A stretch of DNA of 64,000 nucleotides from Sebastes aleutianus (GCA_916700875.1 CAKAKS010000032.1:11964129-12028128), one strand, 5' to 3'. Shown: positions 1-13,859, counted from the stretch's first letter. A program made the numbers and translations. The notes: a model not told the origin generated them from the letters alone.

Positions 1-3000
1 CCCGTCACAGCTTGCCGTTTGCTCGGTTCGCTTCTCGTCCCCCCTCCCCAGCCAACCGGTCTTTGATTAATTCATTAATTCACAAACAGGAGCTGAATCA
101 CATCTCAGCACTCGGTTGACTCAAATTGGATGCAGGGTAACAATCAGTCCCTCCCACCCCAGACTGATCTGACAAATAAAAAAATACAGCATTACTGAGT
201 AAATAGATCTCTGTCCATTCGGCCTGATAATTTGTTGCATTTTCATGTTTTATTTATGCTCAGAGAAGCTGCCTGCTCTCGTATATCACAAGCCCAACGA
301 GGCAAGGCGGGTAGGGGTGTATTGATTTGGGTTGACTGTGCACCCCTCCACACAGCAGCCCTACGCCTACAGCCACTGCTACGCCCCTTGCAGTTTGTAT
401 TCGTCTCAAGCTTGTAGACCTCTAGCCCTTGTGCATTGGCTCTCATTCAGTGGTCCCTTTTCTTGGCTCGCACAAGGCCAAATCCCATTCCCATGCATTC
501 AATATTCCCATTATAAGCTCATTAGTCTAGTCATTGTTTTGGGCTCATTAATAGGATATCCATCGCCTTAGACACCTCTGAATTACCATGTCACGGTGTG
601 GCCCCTTTTCAGAGCACTGGGCGGATTTGCAGAGTTGTGTGAGCGTGTGCGTCTCGCGCATGTGTGTGCCATGTCGACCTTGAGTTTGCTGACATGCCAG
701 CCCCTCTAGAAACCTGCTGACACACTTCATGTAGATACACATGCACCCCATACATACACACACTTGAAGTCCTCCCTCCTCAGCCTCAGTTCCCCCGCCC
801 ACACGCTCCCAGAGGCTTGTCCGTCAGTGATGCAGGAGACAGCGGAGCGAGCGGGCAAAGGGGGGGCTGGGGCTGGATCAGGGTTTTTAACATGCGAAGC
901 AGGTCCTCCTGTGCGTACATATTGATCCTTGGAGGGCTCCCAGGCCCCCTTTTTCCTTTCTTTCCCTGGCAGTGGAGGCCATTCATCACCGAGGCCATGA
1001 CTGGAGAGCTCAAACAGCCGTCTCTGTCAGAAAATGGGCTGCGCCGGGCTGTGCCGTGCCACACCGAACTGGCCTCTCTCATCAGGAGGGATGAAGCCTT
1101 GACACAGTGGCTCACGGCGTGATCTGTTCCTCTCACTCACAGGAGTCGTCCATATCGTGCTGGTCAATGCACAGTCATGCCTCTATAAAGCTAAGCATCC
1201 CTTAACTGCTCTATGGGATTGCAGTGTACCACTCTCACCTAGCATGTTTTTATCGATTTGCAGGGAATTAAAAAAAATCATAAAAAGAGGATACTCAGCA
1301 AGCTGTGCTCTTTGGTAAAAGTAACTAGTCTCGCTGATGAGAAAAAAAAAATCAAGTTTTAAATGTTGCTTACTCTGTAAGTCCTTTTTTTATTAATCTG
1401 TGCTCAAAGAGGGCATATTAATCGAAATATCCAGGTCATATTTATTTCTGACATCTTTCCCCCGACTGGTGATTTATGCAAGTCTCCTGCAGTCTCCCTT
1501 CCTCTCTGGCTCCTGCCACACCTAGGTCCTCCCCCGCACCCTCATGTTTGATTGATAGTGACTTTTGACGCCACGGGGAGATGTGCATCCCAGCTGAGCT
1601 GCCGAGGCTGGAGCTCCAGCCTCAGCCTAAGTTTGGGCCACGACAAGGACGAACAGGGAGAAAGACAGATGGTGGGAGGGAGCAGAGCGGAGCGTGGCCT
1701 CAGCGTCAGATGTGTTTTAAATAACTTTGACAGAGGAGTTTGAACCGTCTCTCTGGGCTGGAGCTAATCTGATGTGAGAGGATGCCACACTGAGGCTGAT
1801 AGGACACAGAGATAGAGGAGGGGAGGGAACGGCAGAGAGAGGCATGGAGGGAGAGAGAAAGGGTAATAGAGGTGCTCACTCAGCTGGTGGGAAATCTGCC
1901 CTCTTCATCTTTTCATCTCTCCAGCCTCTCTCTTTCTCACTTTGCCCCTGCCTCCCTCACCCAGTTATTTCCATTTACCACCAAGCCCAGGCTCTCCTCT
2001 CCTCTCTCTTTCACACTTTGCGTCACGCTCCCTCTCGCCTCCCTCCATCTCTCTCCCTGTCGTCCCCTTCACTCACCACCTCCCCCGCCTCACCGCTCCC
2101 TCCCTCTGTCTTTCACAGACGATTTAGGAAGTCACAGCCTCTCCCTTCCATTTATGAAATTGCTCATGTTATTTCCTGCCCCCCCACCCCCCTCTGTGCC
2201 CAGCTCTCTCTCATAAGTCTTAGTGGATGCATCCTCTTCCCGCAGATAGTCCCAATCCTCCATCTAGAAAGCACACACACAGCCGAGTGGCCAGTGCGTC
2301 TAAAAAAAACAAAAACCCATCCAGAGGGTAATATTCTCAGACAGCACGACTAGCCCCTGACACCACGACCCGGCCATAACACTGAACATCCATTCTTAAT
2401 CCCCACCCATGGCCTCTTGTTTACCTCATCGCCCTCTGGCCACTGTGAAAAGGCACATGCTGCCCCATTTTTTCCCGTGGCTGTGTCTTTTTTTACGGCT
2501 TATTGCTCTGAGGCCATCGCTGTTATGAGCGTTGTCCGAGTGCTGGTGTAGTCAGAGAGATTTACAGGGCCTCGAAACATATTTCATGTATTTCAAGCCC
2601 TTGGAGGACAGTGGTAGCAGCAGTATGGAATTCTGCATTTAAAAAGTGGACAGACACTTTTTGAAGTGCTCATACTAATTCTTCAAATTGGAACAGTTTG
2701 CAAGATTAGGATCAGGATTAATGTTAAATTTAGCTAAGAGTTTTAGCATTCATTTAGAGTCGAGTGTCAGGCAACCTGGCGAATGTAAGTCTGATATTCA
2801 CTCCTTTTTAGTCTTGTTTTGGTCTCCACCAACTCCTGGCAAGCTGCTAACTTTCTGTGTGCTTTATGGTGCTGTGAACACCTACCTGCTGCTGCTGGAA
2901 ACAAAGTTGATGAGAGAGGTGAGACTGAACCAAAACATAAATTTGCAGACCATAACACCAAAACAGTGAGCTGAAAGTTTTTTAAAACACTCACTCCACA

Positions 3001-3226
3001 TGGAGAACTGCAGAGTCGGGTGAATACTATGTGGGTTTGGTAATTAATAAGTATTGATTAGAGCAGCATTAAGAATAGTTAACTCTTAGTAATTGGATGT
3101 AGTAACCCTTCAATTAACACAACAAACACTATTGTCACAGTCCATTTTTCTTGTCTTGTTTTGTGGAACTGTTTACTGTTGGCCACCACAAATCCTTCTG
3201 GATATTATCACAGTTAATGTGTTGGC
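1..3226. other. Non-coding DNA upstream of arid1b, distal part
   Basis: No reading frame here looks like a protein. The ORFs are short, low in complexity, and lie on both strands of pyrimidine-rich DNA. About 1870-2215 is a long C/T-rich tract made of imperfect CCTCTCT-like units. The block around 770-1130 is more GC-balanced and has no repeat character, so it could be a conserved non-coding element or an unrecognised untranslated exon; I cannot tell which. In mammals ARID1B is preceded by a large gene-poor interval (known), which fits the absence of another gene here. Confidence 0.6.
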
Positions 3227-3234
3227 TAATGAAA

Positions 3235-3968
3235 CTGGGCTGTGGAATTGATTGAATTTCAATTACGATTTTGGCTTCCAACGATTATGAAAACAAGATA
3301 ATTGACATAAAATGATTATTTTGCGGCATTCCATTTCACAATGGCACTCTTGTTTTGTCTTGTGTTATAAGCGCTTTTGCTCCGCTCAGGGATGGCCACT
3401 CTCATCCTCTCGTGGGAAGTCTCTACGGCGCTGGCTGGCAGAATTTCCTTCATGGTGGTGCGCAGCGACCGGCTCTAGGTCGGCTTGGAAAGGTCCAGCA
3501 TGAAGGTGGCGCTTTACAGCACCCCTCGCCTGGACCTCGCCACTTAGTGCTTTCTGTGCCCTTTCTCCATGCGTGAAGTGACGGAGCTCCATGCCCCCAC
3601 CGCGTCTGTAAACCGGAGCAGACTATCCTACGTGCGTCAATGTCGGCAACCCACCCGACTCGCCTTGAAAAATGGACCCTGTCTCATTTACCATGCTTTA
3701 TGGGTGTGACTCTTTTGCCGTGTCATCACCATTCATATTTATACAACCAATGTGTTTATGATTAAATTGTTTACTAGAGCACAACTTTCTTCATAGATAT
3801 AACCTCGTAATTTCGCTCTCAAAGTGCCCCATTGATACATTTAACTTTAGAATGTAGGCTACAAAAATTTCTTTCCATAGTCAAGGAGTAATCATGTTAA
3901 ATAATCGTGATCTCAATATTGACCAAAATGATTGTGATTATGATGTTTGCCATGATCGAGCAGCCCTA
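3235..3968. mobile_element. Non-autonomous hAT-like element, 734 bp
   Basis: The right end reads ...CGAGCAGCCCTA and the left end begins CTGGGCTG, a diverged inverted copy of TAGGGCTG. Just outside them are near-identical 8-bp direct repeats, taatgaaa (3227-3234) and taatgaag (3969-3976), seven of eight matching. That is the hAT-superfamily target-duplication length. Both subterminal regions are AT-rich with repeated 'aacgattatg' and 'ataatcgtgat' motifs. The centre (about 3370-3690) is clearly GC-richer than the ends. No transposase frame is visible, so it would have been moved in trans. Superfamily assignment rests on the duplication length and TIR style only. Confidence 0.7.
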
Positions 3969-4708
3969 TAATGAAGACTAACTTCTAGTCTCTATGCTAA
4001 GCTAGGCTGAACACATCTGTATTGAATACCAGATGTTATTCATATCTTCTTTGTTATAGCATAATAACACATAATCCAAAATGACAGAAAATGTTGCTTT
4101 ATTAGTGAAATCAGATTATTTTAAACCACGTAACCTTATAGTGAACTGCTACCTTATTCACAGTAATAATTGGGTGTAATGTAGTGTGCATAGTGTGCCT
4201 GTAACCTTACACAATGGAAAGGCCCCATATGACCAGGAATGCAAGGATGCGTGTGTGCCTAACCCGTGAATGTGTGCATGCAGGCACATACAAATGTATT
4301 TTTCAAGTTAGAGTGTGATGTAGAGCAGAACAGACAGAGAGCCAGACGGAAGGAAGTGGGGAATGAGTGTCAAATGGTGAAGAGAAAAAAAAATCCAGGG
4401 GAACCTTGATGGTGCCTGGCTTGCTGTGGGTAGGTGAGGGATGGCAGCGTAAGGGAAAGAGAGAGATTGAGTGAAGGGTGTGTGTGTGCGAGGTGGGGTG
4501 GTGGGGGGGGTAGAATGTGGCGGCCTGTCCTTGTGCCTCCTCCACTCCTCTCCTCTCAGCCTTCTCCTCTCTCCCCTCAGCCTGTTTCTGGCTCATTACC
4601 CCCTCCGCCAGCAGACTTCTCCCTGGGCGGCAGTGAAAAGAACTGTCCTCTGTCGCTCTCACCGACAGCCGCAGCCTGAGTACTGCCCTGCCCTCCTGAT
4701 ATTAATCA

Positions 4709-4732
4709 ACACACACACACACACACACACAC
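4709..4732. repeat. (CA)n microsatellite
   Basis: An uninterrupted CA dinucleotide run of about 12 units lies downstream of a C/T-rich segment. Confidence 0.95.
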
Positions 4733-7080
4733 TCCTTCAAGCTCGCGCACACGCTTTCCCCAGCGAGCTCCTGTGACGGACAGGCTGGTGGGCAGCCGTC
4801 TCTTCTCCTGGCCCTCACTTGCAAATGAGACATCTAACCTCTTGGAGAAGCAGGCGAGGGACAGGATATTAGAAAAGTTTTATTGGGAGGAAACTTTGTT
4901 TATATTATATGGTCTTGTGTGAGTGACTGTGGGAGGAGATGCTAAATGTGTGCTTGGTGCTGCTGGGCGGTTTTGTATTTCCCTTGCATGTTTTGAAATT
5001 AATTCTATGGATGAAACTGATAAACGCGGTACAGTATGGAGAGTCAGGTGAGACCAATCTATTTGACCGATGATGATTTGTATTTTTGGACAATCCATGA
5101 TCCAAATGTAAAAAAAGGGACACCCCTTAACCATTAAAGAAATCTAAATACAAAAACACTAAACTAAATCCAATTTATTAAGTGTATTGTTATTAATGTT
5201 ACTAATGTTCACTGCAAGGAAACTGACCAATATTTTAATAATGACCAATTGAGAGACACAAGATACAGATTATTCATCCATTTTTCAAACTGCTCAATGA
5301 TGTGAATACAATTCACATTTATGTGGTTAGAAAACTATGGATTGGAGCTTTAAAATCAAATATCAGCCGCTCATCCTTTGCCAGTAGGGTGGACTATATT
5401 GATTGTTAGACAATAGCGGTAATTGACAGAGCATGAATGTGTTTCACTGTCGTTATTATTGTCCTTAATTTTTATGGAGAGAACCTCATGATTTGAGCAC
5501 AAACCATACTGGATTTTTGAGGCAGAAACCAATATCAATATTTAAGAATTCAAAAATAAACATTTTGATGAGGATCCTTTTAATTAGCTTTTTAAATGAT
5601 TGTGGCAGGTATGGTGCATGTACAGGGTGGGATATTTTACAGTTGGAAAAATAAACTTTACTACTCTCTGGACAACTTACTGCATACAATAGTGACACAG
5701 TTCGAATTACCATAGACATAAGGTGTGTGCTATACTGATCTATCTGCATTAAGCTAATATCAGTCAATGATACTCATAATGGTATATATAATGTTTCAAA
5801 GGCTGATAGGGAAAATACCGAAATTCTATCCTGTTTTGGATATATAAAATCCTAAAAATCAGCGTTCGAATTACTCAAAGCTCACACAAAAGACACCTGA
5901 GCTCCCCCAGAAACAACAAAGTTTGCAGGATATTGAAAAACTGATCACCATTCGCATTTCTAATGCTGCATTGAATGATATACAAGTACATAAAATCTAA
6001 TCATGATCTAAAGTCCTGTCGTCTGTGTGTGTCCTGGTCAGTGTGGCTGACTATCTTCTGTCAATAATACATGTAACATGATTGATCTGGACATGTGCAG
6101 GGGGGTAATTGTTTATCATGGTTCATGGGCGGCTTTCATGTGTTGTTTTGTACGCTTATGTGTAATTATTGTGTGAAGAGACACCCCCAAAAGCCACAGT
6201 GTAATTTGAACATTGATAAAATATTAAGTATTTGCAGCTTCTGTCAGTATCTATATTAGTCTTTAAACTTAATGAAAAGGCTTGTGGAGGCAGCTGACTT
6301 GCTCTCCAAAGCGCTGCAGTGTGTGTGTATTACACACTGTCATCTCTTGCCTTAAGATATCCCAGAGCGCCAGCCCCTCCCTGTCTTACCCTCTTTGCCC
6401 TCTCTTAAAACCTGTGCCCGCTGACAGTCTGCCAGGTGTGCCCATACCCAGGAGACATGCCCGGTGTCACCGAGCAAAGCGGGCTCGCGTTGGCCGTGAA
6501 GAGAGGCGAGATGCCAGCTCGGCCACAGAATATCTTTGGGGGGGGGGGGACGGAGAAGATCCCACGATACCGGTATGGGTGACATTAGCTGGCTGCCTTC
6601 CCTCTCCTCTCGGCAAGGCTCGCGGCCCCAGCTCTGTTTTCACACGCTGACTGGGTATGTGACCCGGTGTCCAAGTGACATATTCCCTGGCAGGGAGTCA
6701 GAATATGAAATGATCATATTATTCACGTCCTACCTTTTGACATTGTCTGTTAGCTGTGCAGCAGGCAGGACAGATAGAGCTACAATCTGGCAGTACCGTC
6801 CACCTGAGGTAACGTGTCTAAACATCAAGAGAAGAAAAATCCAGCATCGGCTCGCACACATCTCCTAATGTGTGTTGTTACACGGCATCATTCAAAACAA
6901 TGAGTATCCAGTCTGTCTCTCTCCCGATTTGACGCTGTGCTAATAGCTTAGCTTCCACTATTGTGGTGCCGTCTCCCGGGTGTTCCTCGAGTCTTCCTGT
7001 TCTGATGAGAGCAGCTGGACACTGGGGAGTCTTCGTCTTCTTTCTCAGGCAGACTATGCAATTTAAACCTGCCTCGGGCA

Positions 7081-7350
7081 TGTAGATATTACTCCCCGGC
7101 GAGATGGCTGAAAATTAATGGAAATTGTTTTAGAGGAATCATTATTAACATTCTCCTTTGGATGCCCTTTTGTCATCTCAGCCCTGTCGCCTCTCCTGTT
7201 ATATTCTCACGCTAATTTATGCAGCCGTTGACATTCCTGTCGGTGTGTGAATGTGCCGGGAAATGTGAATAATCAGACTAATAATTAGTAATTGCTCCGT
7301 CACTTCTGTGGGCATATATTTTGGCATTAGAAGACCATCAATCATGCATT
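7081..7350. promoter_or_regulatory. Candidate conserved non-coding element
   Basis: This is unique, moderately AT-rich sequence with dense TAAT/ATTA cores (for example 'aataattagtaattg' near 7281) and no repeats or open frame. The texture matches the distal enhancer-type elements that surround developmental genes in vertebrates. No alignment was possible here, so the function is a guess from composition. Confidence 0.25.
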
Positions 7351-8369
7351 TATTATCTTATTTAGCTGTTGTTTTCCCTCTTATCTTCATTGCTGTCATT
7401 TCTGGTTTTTAGTATCCAGTATGTGATTTTCTGCCACTGTAGGCACCACTAATGCACAGGGAAGAAGGTATTACAGTTTTTCTCCTCATGTTTTTCCCCT
7501 GGTGGAGAAGACTTGGTTGTAGTGTAGTATAACATAGCAGACTCACTCATCTCTGGAACCAGGAAATCACATTCCCTCACACATACGACTCAATTTCACA
7601 CCCCAAGCTGGATTAAGAGGACTCTTCGCTCCGGGCCTGCGCAGGAAAAAAGGGTAAATATCACCCTTGTTCCTGGCGCCGGAAAATCCGCTTTTTAAAT
7701 GGGGAGTAATATAACTGACATTTTCCAGTTCATTATGCAGCCCCTGACCTTCACGATGTACGACTTGGATACTTCTCTGGCAAAAGGCGAGGCCTGGTTC
7801 TCCCTAATGGGAGATGTTTGACCTTGTCAGGAACTAAGGGGAGGTCAGGGATGAAGGAGGCTGTAATCAGCCCCAGAGAGATGGGACGCAGCAAAGGAAC
7901 ACCTACAACAATGACTAAAAACACTCTAAACAACAGTTAAGGTGGCATTGAGTCAGATCTGTAGTGACTAAAAACTTTAAAATCTAACAGTTTCTTGACA
8001 GAAATGAGTAAATAATCTGTGTATTTTGGAACGCGATAACGCCTTTGATACATTATGCTAATTTCTGATCTGCAGGGATAATCTATAGCTGTCGAATGTG
8101 TATTACATCATCTGGTTTTGAGATTTGTGTTTATCTCTGTTTGTGGCCAAACTGTTGAAGCTTATCACCGATGGATTCGACTAATCTTCAACTGGCTCTT
8201 TGCCTTTGTGTCCGACTGTACTTTAAAGACTCCTCAGGATCCCAGATAAATCCATCGCACTCAGTCACCAAACGTAATAGAAAGTAATCATATCGGGAGT
8301 CTTTCACGGATTAGGCTGTTTTGAATGTGACTTATAATCTCTTCCATTTGTGTGAACTACAATGATGTG

Positions 8370-8660
8370 CACTGGGCGCCTGGCAGAGATAATCTTATTA
8401 CCCAGTTGGCTTTTGTTTTCTGCTGCCTTGCTTTTATTCTTTATTAAAACATTTTGCTGCATTAAACATGCTAATTTGTGGCTGGGCATAATTGGGGTCT
8501 TGCTTTTAAAAAACCTCTCCCCTGTTCGGTAGAAGATTAGGAATTTCATCTTCAGGATTATGTATAGAGTACAGTGAAAGCCCATGAAATAGTCTTGCTT
8601 TCCATTATGTTTAAAGCCACTCAAGCTTATTAATGTGAAAGGAAAATGTATTATTCGCCT
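8370..8660. promoter_or_regulatory. Candidate conserved non-coding element
   Basis: A non-repetitive block with balanced composition contains motifs such as 'gctaatttgtgg' and 'cataattgggg' and has no plausible coding frame. It is offered as an enhancer-like candidate only because it stands apart from the microsatellite-rich DNA around it. Confidence 0.22.
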
Positions 8661-10690
8661 CACAACGGCATTGTCATATGACAAAAAGATGTCAGATGGC
8701 AGCTATTTTGATTGATGGGATTGGTCGGCTGATTAGTTCTTGTCCAATCAGTATGCTTCGGGGATCAAATTCATCAAGCCAATCAGCTTTCAAACAGACA
8801 CACAAATCCTGGTTATTCTAGTTCAGTGTATTTTCGGGATTGTTCGAAATAGCCCAGTATTCGCTGTCAGAGCTGCAACAGCAAAGCTGTCAAATCTTCT
8901 ATACTACTATAATCAGAAATGGAACAACGGCAAACTTAGCTTTGGACACCAGAAGGGAGAATGTGAGGCACATAAAACCCAGTAACTCGCGCAGGAATCC
9001 TCATTGATCACTGGGGGCTTTTCATGAGCCCTCAGATGTGGAGAGATCAGAGCTTCAATCTTACTATGAAATGATATCTCTCACAATGCGAAATGATTCC
9101 CAGATCTGCTAAAAAAAAAAAAAAAAAAAGTCAAAGAAAGTGCAAAGAGAATATTCAGGTGTCAGTATTTCTGCCTCGTTCACCTAGGGGTCTAATAAGT
9201 GATCACACAGAAAACGGGGGAATCTCTCCCCCGTAATGGTGAGCAACTTTTGATTTTGTGTCAAAACATATTTAAAATTTGAACAGTGCCGTCATTCCTG
9301 TGGCGTGCCGCTCTCTCCGTGGGGCTTGTCACAGGAGGCGTCGTGGCATGCCGCGCCAATACACGGGGCTCCTTTCATTTTTCTGTCTGACATGTTAAGT
9401 GTGATGCTACAAAGAGGTTCCATTTTAATTGTTTGGACAGATCACTCAAGGGAGAGCTGCTTTGATTCGGGGTGTTGACAGAATAGGCACAGGCTTGCTG
9501 AGTTGCTTTGGTGTCTGTCTTGCCAATTCTGGCACTGCGCTGTATTGATCGTGATGGGCTGTTTACCTCGGGCCTCACTTAAGCGAAAGGCCAAGCATTG
9601 TCCAACCTTTCAGTAGCTATTGTTGAGGGAATTGGGTTACTATGATGCAGAGAGAGACTTGTTATTGCTCCACCCTTTTGGATTTGTATGCAAAAAAAAA
9701 ATCCATTCAATCAATCTTGACTCTCAATCAATTTTTATTGGATAATCTTTCAGGTAGATGTGAGGAAAGCGATGCAGCAAGCTTAGTGACAAGCAAGCCA
9801 CTGATCTATAAGCATGAGTCAACTGTATGTGTAATATCTTTATTAAATAAGACGAATGGGCACTTGAGCTGCGCCGTGCAGGCACTTTATGAAATAGGAG
9901 TATACTTCGATGGAGCCTAGTGAGTGGTGAGAAATCACCTGTTGATGGTCCATAATGTAATAGAACATTCCTTTTGAATGGGCGGGAACCATAATGTCAC
10001 ACAGTCCATTAATATTCTCCCGCTGTGCCCACATCTTGGCTCCCTGCTCTGGGGGAATGATTAGGGTGACGGACGACGGGGCGATGACACAAGAAAACAA
10101 CTTCCCCACCTCCCTTCATCTCCTCCCCCACCCCTCCCCTTTTCCTCGCCTCCCCTCAACCCTTCAACACAACAGCCACAAATTACCCACTTTGCTTGCA
10201 ATATTATCACGGCTGATCGTTGGTGTCCATAATTAGAGTCTTAGTGTCGTCTAGCCTCCATTAGGCCAACAATAGAGCATTGGAACAGGGCCACTTTGGG
10301 CAAATAACATGTTGAGAACACTTGACTTTTGTGAAGAGATAGTGAAAAGCATCTGAGGCCATTACTGATCCAAACAGCCTTGAATGGTTCTGTCGCGAGT
10401 GGCTCTGAGAAAGCCACGGATAGGCAGACTGTGGGATTATATCCATTGCAGAAAACACACATATACACGGTGCAAAGATGCATAGGATGCAATCACAAGC
10501 GGCGGCGGCACAGACACGCACGTCTTTATGCTCAAACGGTGACAGCGTTTTCCCTCTCTGTGCCCATATTCCTTTGACGGAGACGCAAATACAAATATCA
10601 TCACACTGCACGCTGCAGCCTAGTGGAGCTTGTATTTCAATCACACGGCGTTAGATAGCTTGCTGCTGAGTTTCCTCCCAGGCTACGGAG

Positions 10691-10708
10691 AGAGAGAGAG
10701 AGAGAGAG
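10691..10708. repeat. (GA)n microsatellite
   Basis: A perfect GA run of about nine units, followed by GCGCTC. Confidence 0.9.
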
Positions 10709-11429
10709 CGCTCTGTATTCTGAGCCCAGTCCCCGTTTGATCTCCGTCATCGCCCCTCTAAGACATCATTGTGTAACACTGTAAAAGCGGACGGCTTCAT
10801 GGAGCGAAGGAAATATCAAGGAAGTTATTCATAAATATTAGATAAGATCAAAACAGCCAGTTGCTCTCAGACTCTGAGCTCCTGGGTCAAGCCATCCACA
10901 TCCCTTTGATTTTTTTTTTTCTTCCACTCTGGCTGAGCAGGGAGGATTGAGCATGCATTGAAATTGAAGCCCCCCCCTTTTAAAGAGCTGGAAAACAGGA
11001 AAATATGAAAAAAAACACAGAGTCCAATCCTGTTACTAATAAGCCACTAATAAAGCACAAATCTCCTGTTTTGTTTCATTTCTGATCAACACTTTTCATT
11101 ATTCATAATTCTCTTGTTTTGATTACCGTCCCTAACGCACAGCACGCTGAACCTGTGGAGATTAATAGGCAGCGTTCTCCAAACTCTTCCTCCTCTCCTC
11201 CGGAGCTGACACAAATTGGTGAAATATCACTTTGATCATGCCTCCTGAACAACAAACAAAACACAAACCTAATTAGCCTAATTCAAAATCGTTCCAAATG
11301 CTTCTGTTTTTTTTTTTGTTTTTTTTTATGAAAGCCTTCCTTCTCTGTGCCGTTGTTAAAGATAAAACTAAGTTGGAGGAGCGTCAGTGTTTTACCTCTG
11401 CATATTGCGTGTGTGAGTTTGTGCTTTAA

Positions 11430-12030
11430 AGCTTCAGTAGCCAGACTGTTTTTGGCATCATTGGGCAAAAAATCCATAATAATCTTTCAGCATATTATAA
11501 TGTATATTATATTCTGAGAGAAAACTAGACTTTTGCACCTCCTAATGGCTCTGTTTTCAGGCTTTAAAAAAATCTCCCGTGACGTGAGATAGGTCAATCA
11601 CAGGTCATTTCAGAGAGAGCGTTCCTATTGGTATTTCCTCAACTGATCATGGCTGCCAGGTCACAAACTTTCTCATTTTACAGATAAACAGTACACTACA
11701 AGATGAAAACATTTGAGGCAAGAAATAGGCATTACAGTAACAGAATATTGATTCATATTTGATCACCGCTGCCTAGTTTGACCTTTTGGTTGGAGTTCGC
11801 GAGTGATTGACTCGTGGCTCTCGTAGACGGCAGACTCATGCTCGGCTCTGATTGGTTGTTTTCCTCCGGTCTGTGAAATCTTGCAGATTCCAGTAGGAAC
11901 ACTGGAGGACACAGAGGTGCATGATATTTTTCCGATTACCTGACTCATGCACTACTGTCACGATATAGTGACAGTTTTATTAAAATAACTTGTTTAAATC
12001 ATATTTGCTCCATTTTTACCCACTGCAGCT
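11430..12030 (+). mobile_element. TTAA-flanked foldback-family element, copy 1 (601 bp)
   Basis: The element is bounded by TTAA at 11426-11429 and 12031-12034. It starts AGCTTCAGTAGCCAGAC and ends CACTGCAGCT, so the termini form a short imperfect inverted repeat (AGCTGCAGT-like). The body is homologous over most of its length to the copies at 40555-41334 (same orientation) and near 51 kb (opposite orientation). Shared blocks include 'ggcatcattgggcaaaaa', 'gagagagcgttcctattgg' and 'ctctgattggttgttttc'. Unlike the other two, this copy lacks the left internal palindrome arm. No transposase is present. A TTAA target is typical of piggyBac and Kolobok elements, but I cannot choose between them. 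Confidence 0.7.
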
Positions 12031-13331
12031 TTAACTGAGCATGAGTCCGCAAGTCTGACCTTTGACCTTTCAATTGACAGAAGGCAGGGGGCGCCAGTTG
12101 CTCTTGATGCATCAGTTCTCTTTCCCCAAGACCACTTATGCCAGAAAGCAGAACAAAGGAAAAACTGCTTTAAACAGACCTGAAGGCTGTAGCGGGTTTT
12201 TTCGATGTGGGAGAGCTCGCTCTGCTGACTCCTTTGTTGATGTTAGTCATCCCATCTGGGTAGAAATGTCAAGTGGCAGGGGAATAAAAAAGCTCTCTGA
12301 TTTATTGCACCACTTTAAAAAAAAAAAATCCCAGTAAAGAATGGGTAGAAGATCTGCTGATGTACTTACTGTAAACTGGATCATGCCACTGGTTTTACAT
12401 TTTGCACATCGTATGGAGTTTTTACTCTAGTCTTGATGACATCAACAGGCTTCTGTATCAACTCATGAATATGCTAAGTCCACTGTGAAATAAGCAAAGT
12501 GCTCATCTTTTGCTGCTTGTGCCACTAAATTGCTGTAACAGTTGATGCATCGCGTCAGCTTCTAACGCCAATAGGGACTTTTTTTTTCCAAGGGCAGCGA
12601 TGCACCAAAGCTATACAGCATTTGAAGTGTTCGCTCGCTACAAGCAGCATGAAGTCTACCTTGCGATGCTAGCGGATTAGCTCACGTTGCCTCGCTAACA
12701 TATGCAATGACTGCCGGCGAGCTCTTCCCCATTAGGTTTGCACATCAAAGGCGGCGGGAGAAGTTCTTCACAGGCAGTTAAAAGTGGGCTCAGTGTGGAT
12801 CTTGTAAATACCGTCTTTGAGTCTGTGCCTCTCGGGGGACACTTCACACACTCCTCCAGTCAGGAGAAGGGAGGGAGGGAGGGAGAGGAGCAGTGACAGG
12901 CATCAGAAGGGGGGAGGAGGAGGAAGGGATGGAGGTAGAAGGTGGGGGGAGGTTCCTGAGAGCCCAGTCCCCTGTCACCTCCAGGATAGGATCTGTGGAT
13001 GAAGAAAATCACTCTCCTCTCCCCCGTCTGTATCTCGCTCTCATCCTCTTCCTCCTCTTCACACTTCACATGATAGCTGACAGTGAAAGTAGAGCATGGC
13101 TGTTTTCCGTTTTTCTTTTGAGTCATGTTTTTCATAACACATAAATAGAGCATGCGGCGTCCTGGGAATTCTGTGATTCTGTGTTTTCGGTGTACGGGCG
13201 GACACAATAGCATCCACTCTTCTCAAGTGTTGTTGAAAACATTTTATCCATCATAGCCGTTTGTAGGGCTCTGGTGAGGCCCTCGACTCCGCAAGGAGCA
13301 GAAAGGAATAAGAGATGTATTTTGTTAGCAG

Positions 13332-13380
13332 CCACACACACATACACACACACACACACACACATACACAGACACGCACA
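13332..13380. repeat. (CA)n microsatellite, interrupted
   Basis: A CA run interrupted by CATA and CAGA units. It generates opposing T/H-rich and V/C-rich spurious ORFs. Confidence 0.9.
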
Positions 13381-13826
13381 TACCGTATGCTCCCAAGCCC
13401 ATCGTTGCCTGGTTTTGCAGACTGATCAATGCAAATGCTGTTATTTACCCAAGCCTGAAATGAAAAGACTATGGATCAATTTGATGCACTTCCATAGGGT
13501 GTGCTCACAATGGCTGGCTGGCTTTTTGTCTCAGCTACACACACCCCACACCCCCTTCTCCTCCTCCTTAGCCATCCACCCCTCATCTTAAACAAGCCCC
13601 CCCCGCCCCCTCTTCAACATCACTAATACAAAATATACTACCATGCTCTCTCTCACGTACACAAACCATCATCAGTGCATTCTCTCTTTTTTCTTTCAAA
13701 CACACCCACAGTGTGACACCAGGGCTGCATCCGTCTGAGCTGTGTGCGAGTGTATCTGAGCGTGCATGTGTGTGTTTGTGTGTGTGTGTTTTGGGCTGAC
13801 CCACTTTCTGTGCTTGGCCAGGCTTG

Positions 13827-13827
<1 letters not shown>

Positions 13828-13857
<30 letters not shown>
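13828..13857. repeat. (GCT)n trinucleotide repeat, about 10 units
   Basis: Ten consecutive GCT units are followed by decayed 'tgctgtgctgtgctg' copies. It lies about 3.2 kb upstream of the arid1b start and is not in a recognisable coding frame. The apparent poly-Ala and poly-Cys ORFs across it are readings of the repeat itself. Confidence 0.95.

Positions 13858-13859
<2 letters not shown>

Larger units (their letters stand above)
3977..11425. other. Non-coding DNA upstream of arid1b, middle part
   Basis: This stretch contains no supportable gene. It holds a CA microsatellite at about 4709-4732, an A-run at 9111-9129 and a GA run at 10691-10708. Long unique blocks such as 7081-7350 and 8370-8660 lack repeat structure and carry many homeodomain-like ATTA/TAAT cores, the usual look of vertebrate conserved non-coding elements. 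That reading is inference from composition only. A poly-G run at 6539-6549 is the only other simple sequence worth noting. Confidence 0.5.

Noticed and set aside
1844..2353. 169-codon + strand ORF with many Ser/Leu/Pro residues
   Set aside because: It reads a C/T-rich tract. All three frames of the tract are open, which is a low-complexity artefact.
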